Positions 24,701 through 36,279 of a stretch of 64,000 bases of DNA are shown piece after piece. A model generated the notes under the pieces. The model was not told the DNA's origin. It did not search any database and saw nothing but the letters and a program-made list of their open reading frames with translations. How positions within the stretch are numbered: the first letter of the stretch is position 1; each line of letters starts with the position of its first letter. Position numbers and translations under genes: made by a program. Location: assembly GCA_905250115.1 (NCBI GenBank), contig CAJNOI010000025.1, forward strand, positions 484,755 through 548,754, given 5' to 3'. The stretch is from Adineta steineri. Taxonomy: Eukaryota > Rotifera > Eurotatoria > Adinetida > Adinetidae.

Positions 24701-26559
24701 TATTGCTGGAGATGAAAATATCTAAAAATAATAAATAACTTTATGATACTTTGTTGAAACATATCCAAATAACTTTTTTAGAGTTTTAATGAAAAATAAG
24801 AACTTATTTAACGTAATGTTTGTTTGGTCGATGATAAAAGAAACTAGATAAAGTAGATTCGTTTTTCAGAAAGAAATATATAATGTACAGAATCGATATA
24901 AAGTATAAAGCAGCTGTGAATTGTCTATAAAACAGTCAATCTTGTTCAGTAAAATAAACAATCGGACGACGGTTGTCACACTGTTTATTTGCTGTTTTTT
25001 AATCTTTGTTCTTTTAAACAAACCATATATTGCATCTTGTTGGACAATGAATTAGATAAAGATAGATGTCACTATCTAATGAGTATACGTATACCATCAA
25101 AATAAATATATAGAAACAATTTGATATATTGAAATCGGTAGGTCGAAAAAATTATCGTTGTGAATCATATTCACTTGTATTCGATGTTATTCTCTGCTGT
25201 ATAAATAGGTTCTATTCAGAAATTTTGTCCAACAAAATGAATGATACAATATATTTTATATAGATCATTGTCTTCTAATATGAATGACATAAGCTTCAAA
25301 TCATTTGTAAATAAAGTATAGATCAATCAAAGGAAACTTGTGTAAAAGAACTACATAGAAAGCAGAATTGTTCAGTATATCCATGGATACTTTTTCTGTC
25401 TTTCATTTGATATACAAAGTGTTGTAGTTTTTAACTATCTTTCTTATATAATATGTTATGAGAGATTCTTCGATTATAAGTCACAATCGAATGTAAAATG
25501 GTATCAAGGTACGATTTTCTTATATTTCATCCAACACATGCCTATATATATTCAAGAGAAGGAAAATTATAGGCACTGAAACAATACTTTCAAAAAGTCA
25601 AGTATAAAAAGAAATGGTTTATGAAAAAAACAACAGAATATTAAAGTCATATTGGTATTCTAATCATTAGGATACGATAGTTCTTCCAATATAAAAGACC
25701 AAAACGATATATCGAACACTTATAAACGTATATATATATATATATATATTTATTTAAATTATTTTATTATGAACTAACACGATTAAATAATTAAACGCTT
25801 CGGCGATTTATCACAAACATATATTTATACAAAACATTCGAAAAGTTCTGATCATTTATTAATCTCTCTTATTAACCGTAGTACGCCCAACCTGGGTCAT
25901 TTTGGACTCAGTCACCGTCAAGTTTTCATACAATGGAGATATTTTATTCTCTCGTACTTTTTAAAATCAGGATGTGAGTTGAGCGTAGGGTGAGTATAGA
26001 ATATCTTGAAAACGTAAAAAAATCTTGATCGTAGTAGAGTTCCTATGAAAACAAAACAATTGAATGATATTGCGTGACTAATAAATGAGACATATTAAAT
26101 TTCTTAAATGATCAAGACTTTTAGAAAGTCCTATTAGTCAAGCACATTATAAACTTTTTAGTATAATTATAAATCTCGTTTTCCTTATTTTTCTGGTACT
26201 GTGATGAGTTAGAAATAACTATCTCATTTTACAAAGATAGAATATATATTTTTTTAACATTGACTCTTTTGTCTATAGGTGTCTAATTACAGATATGAAT
26301 ATCATTATTACAAACGATCTTATTATCATCGACTTTCATTTCTTTATCATAGTTATTATCATTTTCTACTATTATTAATGAAAATGTAGAAAATCTTTAT
26401 TGTTGTTATCCGAATGTGTTTTTCTTTGAATATATCAAAGTCATGATTACAATTACAAGTAAAAAAAACTCCGAAATATATTATAAATTTGTATGTTGAA
26501 TAATGGACATTTATGTGCTCTTTTTTTTCTTATTAGTCTTCATTTATTATTTTGAATAA
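24701..26559. other. Divergent intergenic region upstream of cyclin E
   Basis: About 1.9 kb of AT-rich DNA between the minus-strand cyclin E start and the plus-strand gene at 26560. It has a (TA)n run at 25725-25750. A faint inverted pair (TACGCCCAAC near 25881 and GTTGAGCGTA near 25978) is too short to call. The region probably holds promoters for both neighbours. Confidence 0.45.
25725..25750. repeat. (TA)n microsatellite
   Basis: About twelve TA units ending in a T-run. Confidence 0.85.
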
Positions 26560-27435
26560 ATGGATCATACAGAACTGAATCTCATTGACGAAGTAAGAGT
26601 AATTTTTTATTGTTTATCAAATTTTTTTCAATATATATATTTTCTTATAGAATAAACCAAATATTATTCGAAAGAAATCATCATTTTTACGAGATGGTTC
26701 ATATCGAATATTTCATATTACAAAAAAATCAAAAGATAATAATGATAATCAAAATAATATCGATCTGATTATTGATAATAAAATTCAAAAGAAATCTTTA
26801 AAAATATCTAATCGAAATGGTTTGGTAAATATTAGATTAACATATGTTTTAATCTAGATTTTCTCTCTTTATAGAAACAATTTTTTTTATTTCATAAAAC
26901 ATCTTGTGATTCATCATCAACTGAAATTAAAACATCTCTAGCATCACGTCATACAACAAATGAATTATCTCCACCTGTTATCTATGTAAATCGATCTAAA
27001 TCTTCTTTTCTTTCTGTTTAATTATATGTATATATAAATAGTCTAATACAACATCAGAAAATTTATTAAGAAAAACTAAATCAGATAATACAATTGATAC
27101 ATCGGAAACAAATCATATTGATGAAATAAATGTATATAAGAATTTACATGATCGTACAGATAAATTTGAACAATCACCAAGTAGAAAACAAGTTAGGGAG
27201 ATATTTTATTTTTATTAAATATTTAAATAAGAAATTTATTTAGATTTTACATAATATGCACCCAGAATTACAAGCAAGTTTTCATCGACGACGAAAACGT
27301 TTTATTGTTGCTTGTGGTACTGTTACTATAGCATTAAGTGTTATCATTACAATTATTGTCTATGTTGTTGTTATGACTGTTAGATATATTACAGAAATTA
27401 ATCAATCACAATTTTATCGTTATCCACGTATATGA
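26560..27435 (+). CDS. Hypothetical single-pass membrane protein
   Basis: A spliced gene of five short exons (26560-26592, 26651-26824, 26875-26985, 27042-27191, 27244-27435). Every intron is GT-AG of 50-58 bp and the frame is kept, giving 219 aa. I do not recognise the family. The first 160 or so residues are polar and rich in Ser, Asn and Lys, probably disordered, with repeated basic-serine stretches (KKSSFLR, RKTKSDN) that could be phosphorylated. A basic RRRKR cluster precedes one hydrophobic helix (GTVTIALSVIITIIVYVVVM, about residues 175-195) and a short tail. That layout suggests a cytosolic N-terminus with a C-terminal membrane anchor. Existence as a gene is supported by five consistent exons rather than by homology. 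Confidence 0.72.
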
Positions 27436-28732
27436 TTTTATTTTCATTAAATTAATGTTGTCATTTTTCTTTCCTCGCACTCATATTTATTCAATAAAAT
27501 AGTTTTTTTTGTGTTATTAACAATTCGAATGAATGGATTAGGAATAAGCAATCATCTCTTTTTTCAATATTTATTAAATTCATAACTCTATGATTCTTAT
27601 TTAAAGATTTTATTTGAATATTTATCTTAATATACTTAGAAATATTTTATATATACCACAGAACAGGAAGAAAGTAGAAAGGAATGATTCTCTATAGTCA
27701 TTACAGACTTGGAACCGGTCCGGTTGAACTTTCTAGATCGACCTGACTGGTTTTTTATCAGATTTTAGAGCACAGAAACTAAATTAGTGTATTTTGCCTG
27801 TTTTTATTAATTTTCATTACTTCAACGATCAACAGATATGAACCGAAATATTGTTAACGGGCAAATTTACAATCATCATTAAACTTCCAAGTCTGAGCTT
27901 TGAGCTCTCACTTTCCCATCGCATGTGAGAAACTGAATCGACCGATTTTTACCATTTAGATCAAGAATTCCGATCGAAAAAATGGGCCGGTTCCAGCTCT
28001 GAGTCATTATAGTTTCAGTAGAAAGCATAGTATATCGTTTGTACTTCAAACATCTAATCTAGGATAAAAATATGTTTATCTAATCTTTACTTTTTAAATT
28101 TACATTAGAATATAATTCATCTTCTTCGTGTCAAATAACTTTATGTTACAAGATTATTTTCTCTCTCTCACAATATGGATTGGTTCGAAGAAACGTACGG
28201 ATTATTTGTTGAAATGTATATCAGAATTAACTTATATAGAATAGAAAAATGTTAAAAGAACTAGCATATTAATAATCATATGAAAGAGATTATGTTAAAA
28301 ATACTATATGTAACAAAAATGACACTATCAAATCTGAGAATATTTTTATAAGTTGATATTTTATTTTATTATTACATAAATATATTTATAAAAAATTTAT
28401 TACCGGATGATTAAATTGAACATCTAAACCAAAAAAATAGACCATTTTGAATCCGATAAAACTATCTACCTTGAGCTATGCTAAAGAACGGAATCATATG
28501 ATAGTGTAGCCTGTCGTGTCAAACTATCTCTCACTTCGTTATGTGCAACGATAGAGCCCTTGTAATATTCTTCAAAGAAATTCTCCTTCTATATATGTTA
28601 AAACATTCAAGTATATATGGATTTCTTGTTGAATTTGAATGAACGATAATACTGATAATTTATCTTTGAATATTTTTTTTATTAGGATGTGAAGTTAAGT
28701 ACATATGAATGCTTATATTCAACGATAATTAT
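27436..28732. other. Convergent intergenic region holding a hAT-like element
   Basis: Contains the 298-bp hAT-like element (27704-28001). The rest is AT-rich with no supported gene. Confidence 0.5.
27704..28001. mobile_element. 298-bp hAT-like non-autonomous element with 8-bp target duplication
   Basis: Left end CAGACTTGGAACCGG and right end, reverse complemented, CAGAGCTGGAACCGG form a 15-bp inverted repeat with two mismatches. AGTCATTA occurs immediately outside both ends (27696-27703 and 28002-28009), the 8-bp target duplication expected of hAT transposons, whose termini typically begin CAG. There is no transposase frame. A second element with the same ends lies at 30312. Confidence 0.87.
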
Positions 28733-29293
28733 TTAAAAACTGAGAAAAGGAATTGTTGGAGGAGCCCATGTTTTCAATAACATCGTGCGTTCATCGATAA
28801 CATGAATAAGAGTTTCAATTTTATCTTGAGCTTCTTGTAATTCTGTTATTGTCTGTAATGGTGCTGCTGAAGATTTTTTATTTATAACCAACATATCAGT
28901 TATATAATTAATTTCTTGTTGAATGATTGCGTGAGTAATTTGAAAGCAATTTTTTAAAAAATGAAGTATTTTTAATTTATCAACTACTTGACTGTGATGA
29001 TTGATAATATTATCAATAAATTCTTCATTAGATTTTATTGTTGATACATATCTAAAAGAATTATTTAAACAAAAATTTAATTTGAAAAATAAACAAACAT
29101 ACTTGGTAATATGTGCTACAATTTCTAACATTCGACTTCGTCCATCTGATGCATGTGTACTAGTTGAACTATCATCATTAACGGATGATGATAAAAGAAG
29201 TGGCATAAATTGTTCAGGATTTGTTAATGATCGACCATAAACTATCATTGATGATGATGCAATAAGAAGAACAAGAAATACTGTGGTCGACAT
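28733..29293 (-). CDS. Small putative secreted protein, family unknown
   Basis: Two exons (29103-29293 and 28733-29051) with one 51-bp GT-AG intron give 169 aa. The N-terminus MSTTVFLVLLIASSSMIVYG is a clear signal peptide. The mature part is largely predicted helical, with few cysteines and a heptad-like stretch (TELQEAQDKIETLIHVIDER) that may form a coiled coil, then a proline-containing tail. I do not recognise a domain. The strong signal sequence, a good splice pair and continuous frame support a real gene; secretion is inference from the signal peptide. Confidence 0.68.
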   Translation of the reverse strand: MSTTVFLVLLIASSSMIVYGRSLTNPEQFMPLLLSSSVNDDSSTSTHASDGRSRMLEIVAHITKYVCLFFKLNFCLNNSFRYVSTIKSNEEFIDNIINHHSQVVDKLKILHFLKNCFQITHAIIQQEINYITDMLVINKKSSAAPLQTITELQEAQDKIETLIHVIDERTMLLKTWAPPTIPFLSF

Positions 29294-30311
29294 ATTTAAC
29301 TATCTAAAATTTGAAGATAATAACTGATTGTAAATTAATCCGTTGGAAAGAAGAGATGAAAACACAACGAAACTTATATAAGGCTTCGGAAAGTAGCTAT
29401 AAAAATTTTCACATATAGATTTCGATGTATCTTTATTTTATTTTTCTTCGTCAATCCATTTCGAAGGTAGTTCAAAAATGATTCCATATTCTATAATATC
29501 AAACCTTCACATTAGGTCATATCAACATGGAAAACTCCTATTTGAGTTTTCTTTATACCTTATTGTTACTCCTCTAAAAATTTTGATTTAAAAAAAATAA
29601 ACGACTATTTCCTTTCTTACACAAGACTAATGTATTTCAAATTAAATTTTTGTTCGCCGTTAAAACATTTCATTTTATAGAAAAACAAATTATTTATACG
29701 ATGATATAATTTAAAAAATTGAATAAAATATTTCAAACACGCTAAGGAAAATATAAAGAAATAATTCGATGTCAAATAAAAACTATTCTTTTTGAGGAGA
29801 AACAAACCGAGACTAGTAACATATTTAAAAAGTTCTTATCGTTGATTATAAATCTAAGATGAGAGTTAAAATAAAGAAAAATCTTTATTTTAACTCCTCT
29901 ACGCCGCTATAAACTAGTACTTTCAGTGGATGTTCGACGAGAATATATATATATTGTAAATTTTATCATCAAGAAAATAGTGACCTTACAAAACTCCTAC
30001 AACCCTTGTTATTTAACCTATTAAAAAGATAATTAACAGGAACTTGCATATAAAATTACAATAAAAGCATCGAAGTGAATTACTATCAATAATTACCAGA
30101 TGTGTTTGTGCCATAAAATGATATATAAAAAAGTGCATTTCATACGAAGAATGACGCCATTTCGCTGATAAAAAGAATTTCTGGAGCTTGATACAATTAT
30201 TAATTTACATCGAAGATTTGCCGAATAAAAGCACAGAAACTTTAAAATAGAATTAATTTAGAACATAGGAAGATTGTATAACTAAGTAAATAAATATTCT
30301 ATATTAAAAAT

Positions 30312-30666
30312 CAGAGTTGGAACCGGTCCGGCAATCCGATTCCGATCCGGCCGGACCGGACAAAACTGAATTTTTACCGGTTCATAAAATTTGAAAATTA
30401 TATTTGTATTTCAAATTTTTTTTCTTACAAAACTAATCTTTATTTGTTTTTTTTTTGAAATATCATGTTAGGAATTGTTATACATATATGTTTTAGTTGA
30501 AAAAGAGCATGTGACAAAAATATTCGTATAAACTCATAATTTTGCCGGAATTTTGCAAGTTTGACGTCAAAAGTAGTTCCGCCGGATTGCTGCTGGATAT
30601 TTGCAAGTTTAACATCACAAGTAGTTCTGCCGGATTGACGTCAAAAGTAGTCTGGTTCCAACTCTA
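30312..30666. mobile_element. About 355-bp hAT-like non-autonomous element, second copy
   Basis: Starts CAGAGTTGGAACCGGTCCGG, sharing nearly 20 bases with the start of the element at 27704, and ends GGTTCCAACTCT, the inverted form. The interior differs from the first copy. It contains two tandem units of about 44 bp, each starting TTGCAAGTTT and ending GCCGGATTG (about 30556 and 30600). A target duplication is not evident, so the right edge is approximate and the copy may be older or rearranged. Confidence 0.75.
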
Positions 30667-31154
30667 CTTATTAAGAATTCAAAGGCGATTTTATCACATA
30701 ATGTTTGATAAAAATACTCCAATACCTGAACTATAAATGAACTAAATTAATGTTCCAAGAGAAACAAAAGAAATAATATGTACGTCAATCAATGTATTAC
30801 AATTAATGTTCTTTTTTACTTATAAAACTTCATTGAACTTTCTCAAATGTATTCGTAATCATTTTTTTCATCTGTCGATAAATATCTTATCGTTAACCAG
30901 AATAAATTTATTTTTCGAAGTCATTGTAAAAGATGTCACAGGAGTCTTTGCATACTGAAAAAACGTTAAAGTATGTTTGAATAGGTTGTAGATAATAAAA
31001 TGTTTCATTGTGAAAATACTTTTGAATTTGGTTAATCCATTCGACTATGAAAATCATATTTACGATAGAGTTTTAGTCGAATGTCTCATCAAAATTCTGT
31101 AACACATTGCTAGAACAATATTTGTATTGGAACCTTTGAGATAAGTGTCTAAGT

Positions 31155-31281
31155 CAAGGGGGAAGAGCGGAATCCAGTCGTTTGGATTTCAATGATTCCC
31201 AAGGATTCCCAAAGATTCTCAAGGATTCCCAGGGATTCCATAAACGATTCTGGATTCTAGGATTTCGCTCTTTCCCCCTTG
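31155..31281. mobile_element. 127-bp inverted-repeat miniature element, copy A
   Basis: Ends are inverted repeats of about 22 bp beginning CAAGGGGGAA and reading on into GAGCGGAATCC. The centre is a run of degenerate GATTCCCAAG decamers. A nearly identical copy is at 35848-35975. No coding capacity and no clear target duplication. Confidence 0.85.
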
Positions 31282-31997
31282 AAGAAAGTACTATCAAAGT
31301 AGGAATAGTTTGACTAAAGTTTGCACATGTTATAGTTATGATGACTATAAGAAGTTTAATTGATTTTTCTTTGAAAACGTTTTTGACATGAAGTGATAAA
31401 AATTTTGTTAAAAACGATCAAAACTATCATTATTTAACTTTGTGTGTATCTCGAAAATGTCACATACTTTTGTATCTCCTACTCCAATGTTTGATTGAAT
31501 ATTGTAGTTTGATATCAATAATGTATTTTGGAAAAATTGTGAATTATCCTTTAATGTTCACCTTATTGACTATTACACAAGCCAATAAATTTTAGGCTTC
31601 TTTTATTTCATTGCTTCAAGATTGAGTAAAGCAAGTATCAAGTTAGAAAATATGATATATAAAAAAAAATGAAATTCACAGTATTTTTATGTAATACGTC
31701 GACCAAAAAGTATAATTCTTTTCGCTTCGATATTTCTCATTATTTGAGTTATTTCTTAAGACCTCAAAAACTAAGAAATCAATAGCTTCACAAATGATTA
31801 TGATCAAAGATTGTTGAATGATCGTATTAGATTCATCATTAAAATATATTTACTTGGTTATAATAAAATACTTTAAGTTTATTCGAAAGAATAAAGGCAT
31901 GGTACATATGAAGTATTCAAGTTATACAGGAATGATGAAAGAATAAAAGGTATATTTGAAATTCAGAGTGATGTGTAATAAAGAATGAAACTCACAT

Positions 31998-34156
31998 TTA
32001 AGAATGTGAAAAAAATTGAACTCGGTTGTTATAAGTATCGGATACATATAAGTTCAGTTGATCATCAATTATTACCCAATAAGGATAATTCAATTGACTC
32101 TGCCTAATGCCAGGGGAACCTGTGACGCCAGCAACCGTTGTGCCGTTGGATTGACCTGCAACGAAGAATTGAATGCGATGGTTTCCTGAATCAGCTACAT
32201 AGATATTGCCCCTTGGATCTAATGTGATGCCGACCGGATTATTGAGAAGTGTTGATGTGCTACCACTTAATCCATTAGGACCGCCAATGACGAGTGTCCA
32301 GCTAATTGCACCTAATACCCAACGAACAATATTATTGTTTGGATAATTAGCAATTAAAAGACTGTTTGAGGACGAATCAAAAGTAAAACCGTATGGTTGG
32401 GACACTTGTGTAACACCAGTTCCTGGACCATTTCCACCTGCAACTACTGTACCTGAAGAAGCATTCATAAGATATTGCATTATACGATGATTGAATGTAT
32501 CGGCTATGTAAAGTGTACCTGTGCTTGAGTCACGAGCTATACCACACGGTCCATAGAAGGTATTGTTTGTAGATCCCGAAACACCTAAATTAGAATTGTA
32601 TGGAATAATTTTTTTTCTCATGTTTTACTAGGCGTTCAGAGCTCAATATTCATAACAATATACTAAGAATGCTCATTATTTATTTCAATTTCTTAAGCTC
32701 TGAATGATCTGTTATTTTAGTCATATGTGACTCTTTGTAATCACTTACAACATAGATTAACATATTTATTCACGAAGAATAACTTAAATATCAAGAAACC
32801 AATAGCAAAACATTATTGTTCACAGGAATTACTAATAATTAAGTACATGTTCTCTCTATGCAACAGATTATTCATAGCAGACTTTGTTTTATGCAACTTT
32901 CAAATAATAGATTAGAAAAAGATATTAAATAAAGATTTCAGTCATAAAACGAAAATTAACAGTTTCGAGCATTTTTTTGTCTATCTTTTCATACCTAGAA
33001 TACCAGCTATTGTAGTTCCAGATGATGCACCATTTGCCCAATATACAACTCGATGGTTATCTCTATCTGTAAAATACATATTATCATTGGAATCAAGCAC
33101 AACACTGACAGGCAAGGTTAAAGCAATTGAGCTTGCACCAGCAGTGCCATTTGATAGGCCAGCCACCGTTGTACCATTCGATTCATTGATCATCCATTTT
33201 TGAATGCGATTGTTGTTAAAATCGGCAATATAAAGTGAATTGAATGAACCTAATGCGGTGCCATATGGCTCATAGAGCAGATTAGCTGATGTGCCTCCAG
33301 AACCATTACTCGCACCAGCTACAGTGATACCCGTTGTATTCCAACGATACAAGCTCGGAGTAGCTATACAAATAAATGAAATCTATAGGATACATAGCAT
33401 ATCTTACTGCTAGTTATAAAATCGATGAATGTATATCTTCTATCATATTTTATATAGCAGATTTATATGTATGATCCATTGAAGTTCACTACTATCTTTC
33501 AGAATCTCATATAAGCTATGAGAGTTAACTTGATGCCCCAGTTTGGATCTTGATGAAGAGATTCCATATGTCTATGCTTCTTTTCTTACTGTTAGCATTA
33601 TGAGTCTTTGAAAATGATAGTAATCTGCAGAAAACTCTACTAATATATATGATTATTCTTAATAAAATTAGTAATGAAAATTTTCTAATACCAATAATCT
33701 CAACTTTCACTTCTATACTTTCTGCCATTCATACATTTTTACTGTCTGTGATGCTCATCTCTATAACGATATGTAATTTAGTCATGAACGAAAAAGAAAT
33801 AGAAAGTAGACTAGGAGAAAAAATTCGATAAATTTCCTACCTGGTAATTTGCTCTGTTGAAAGTCATAAACTATTGTATTCATCGAGACGGTAAGATTTG
33901 CTGGTGTTACGCTTTCGCTATATAGCGAACATTGAGGAATAGTCAAACTATCAAATACAGCAGTATTGCAATTAGTAAATTGATTTGCACATTGAGCAGC
34001 ACAAGTTACTTGATATTTTACGGTCAAACGAGTGATTATGGTGCCCGTTGAATTATAACTCATGTTATAGTAGACATGGCCTATTGTCGAAAGTAATACA
34101 TTCGCACTTGTAGTCCAAATAAGATAATACATGCATAATAGATACAGATAGGCCAT
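31998..34156 (-). CDS. Secreted PAN/Apple-like plus NHL-repeat protein
   Basis: Three exons (33841-34156, 32995-33363, 31998-32584) give a 423-aa protein. The signal peptide (about residues 1-19, hydrophobic, LLCMYYLIW) is followed by a cysteine-containing module of about 80 residues (CAAQCANQFTNCNTAVFD, then CSLYSES) resembling PAN/Apple or a similar extracellular domain. After the first splice come at least five NHL-type beta-propeller repeats, each with a pattern like LYIADFNNNRIQKW, MYFTDRDNHRVVYW, LYIADTFNHRIMQY or IYVADSGNHRIQFF, and N-G-T sequons. NHL propellers bind proteins or RNA; a secreted form suggests an extracellular binding role, but the ligand is unknown. Such PAN/NHL proteins form large families in rotifers (from memory). 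The two introns (410 and 477 bp) are long for this genome. Confidence 0.82.
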
Positions 34157-35469
34157 CTAGATTATCTGAAAACAAGTTTCTATAATTAATAACATTCATA
34201 CTACATTTATTATTGTGTAGAATCTACATCTGTTAATATTAGCTTATATCTTTTGTCAATGCTTTGCTCTAAATTTACATCACTTCAGTTTGTTCAATCT
34301 CAAATGCTGACAGAGGATTAGGAACACTAATAAACTCTTCACCTGATAACTGCTCAATAATCACCAAAATGATCCACAAATTGAACTTATAAAACGATAT
34401 CATCGTAAACAAGTGACACATTTTCCGTGTTTAACTGGTGTAACGATGATGCAAGATGAGGATATCGACAGACTTGCTCGAAGAAAATAAGAAGCAGAAG
34501 TGAAATGAAACTAACAACTGCTTCATCTTTGTATTTCCTTCTCTTTGTCTCTCCCCTTTCTCTTCTCTTGTTTGTTTAGTTGTCCATTTTTCATTGACTT
34601 CAACAGGCATGACTTTGTTAGGAATATTTTTTAAAGATAAAAAACAACTAGTAAAAGAAATTCTGGAAATAAGTCTAGCAACACTTTCGGAGAAAAATCT
34701 CCCTTCTCTTATATATTTTGCCTGGAACAAAACAAACTCAACAAATGTCTGTTTACCCTACGTCATTAAAACTATTACTTCATGCAAATTGATTTATCAG
34801 GAAATAATGATCATTAATATACAGATGCAACCCATATCTACTCGGTTTCCATGTTTGAAGAGATCTATCATTATTACTAATCAATGATAAATAAAAAAAT
34901 CTTCTCTTAATTTTTCATTTCCAGTTCTTTGTGCCATTGGATTATTTATCCGAAGAACAAAGAAAACTTTTATCGCAATTTAGAAAATGAAGTATAATTT
35001 CATCTGTATTTGATGTTGTTTGAAAAATCTATGCAAACAAGAAAAGAATTTATTCGAGTTTTATATCGATAAAACGAATAATTCTAATTATCCTTTATAT
35101 AATGAAGAAAATTGAATGATTTTTAGTTATTTTAAATTTCTTTAGAGAAGGAGAGTATAGAGAAACTGTTACAAAAAGAGATGTATGAATTTTCAATGTC
35201 AACATAATGAAAATGAACCTTTTTTTAGGATAAGAAAATCAACAACATTAAAAGGACATGTTTCCGATGAAATGTGAATAAATCATTGACGACAGTCGGA
35301 ACTGTGTCCATTTATTTGTTCTATTATGTCAGTTTTTTTATTAGTCTTTTCTCCTATTTTTTTAACTGATCATTTATTTGTGCTCAGCTACCTTGTGTTT
35401 GATTTTGAGAAGTTTTTGCCTTGAGGATGAGTGTGGCTCGGAACGATGAAGAAATATGATAGCTATGAC

Positions 35470-35562
35470 TACACCTACACCCACACCCTTTTCTTAAAAT
35501 ATTTAAATTTATTTAAAATAAATTAGATAATAGAGGTAACAACGAACTGGGGTGAGGGTGTG
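35470..35562. repeat. CCCACACC / GGGTGTG inverted pair
   Basis: ACACCTACACCCACACCC on the left is partly complementary to GGGGTGAGGGTGTG about 60 bases downstream. Same motif family as the hairpins at 21238 and 43632. Confidence 0.6.
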
Positions 35563-35847
35563 AATACTCTTTCCTTGTCGAGACATCCATACTTATCCTC
35601 AAGATAGTAAATTTATATATGTGATATGTGTCAACAATATCATCATTCCATACTTGCTATCAGATTTATATCGATTGTTTTACAAAATACTGTTTTTTAT
35701 TACATTCTCTCAAAATGAATTTATAGCTTCTCGGCTTTTTTCGATTATTATAAATTTAAATAGTGAATTGGCATGCAATATTCATGGCATAATCGTTTTC
35801 TTTTGTTTTAATTACTAATTAAAGTTTAAAGTCTTGTGAAAGAAAGT

Positions 35848-35975
35848 CAAGGGGGAAAGAGCGGAATCCAGTCATTTGGATTCCGATGATTCCCAAAGAT
35901 TCTCAAGGATTCTCAAGAATTCCCAGGGATTCCATAAACGATTCTGGATTCTAGGATTCCGCTCTTTCCCTCTTG
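35848..35975. mobile_element. 128-bp inverted-repeat miniature element, copy B
   Basis: Same structure and orientation as copy A at 31155: ends CAAGGGGGAAAGAGCGGAATCC inverted, centre of GATTCTCAAG-like decamers. By eye the two copies differ at only a small number of positions, so they are probably young relative to the surrounding DNA. Confidence 0.85.
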
Positions 35976-36279
35976 GTCTAAGTTCATAAATATCAAAAAC
36001 TCAATATTTTCAATAGAGTCGATTGTTGGTTTTTTGTATTTGAGGAGAAGAAGAATAATACAATGATCACATGACGAATTTAAACTTTTGAGTTATCCAA
36101 ACTTCGTCAACTGTTATAAAACACTGTTAACATAGGACGTATGTTGACGGAAGTGCAGTGCAGTTTCGCTAGTGGCGAAGACTCGGAGAATCTGGATGAT
36201 TATTTTCAAATAGGTATTATAATAATACAAATGTCTCGAATGCTATTAGTGAATAAATTATTAAAAATGTAAGTTTGAT

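Larger units (their letters stand above)
29294..31997. other. Intergenic region with two miniature elements
   Basis: Upstream DNA of the small secreted gene and downstream DNA of the PAN/NHL gene. It holds the hAT-like copy at 30312-30666 and an inverted-repeat element at 31155-31281. Open frames at 29617 and 30542 are fortuitous; the latter runs through the hAT-like element. Confidence 0.5.
34157..36279. other. Intergenic region with miniature element copy B and short palindromes
   Basis: Contains a TGTGGG-type inverted pair (35470-35490 and 35549-35562), the 128-bp element at 35848-35975 and a short TTCGC..GCGAA palindrome at 36165-36179. Overlapping open frames at 34431-34887 on both strands have no recognisable domain or splice context and are not called. 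Confidence 0.5.

Noticed and set aside
25870-26000. Possible terminal inverted repeat TACGCCCAAC / GTTGAGCGTA
   Set aside because: Only about ten bases, with a mismatch and no target duplication; too weak to call an element.
30542-30736. 64-codon plus-strand open frame with internal repeats
   Set aside because: Lies across the end of the hAT-like element; the repeated residues reflect the element's 44-bp internal duplication.
34431-34887. Overlapping open frames on both strands
   Set aside because: Neither has a recognisable domain, signal peptide or plausible splice partners, and they overlap antisense.
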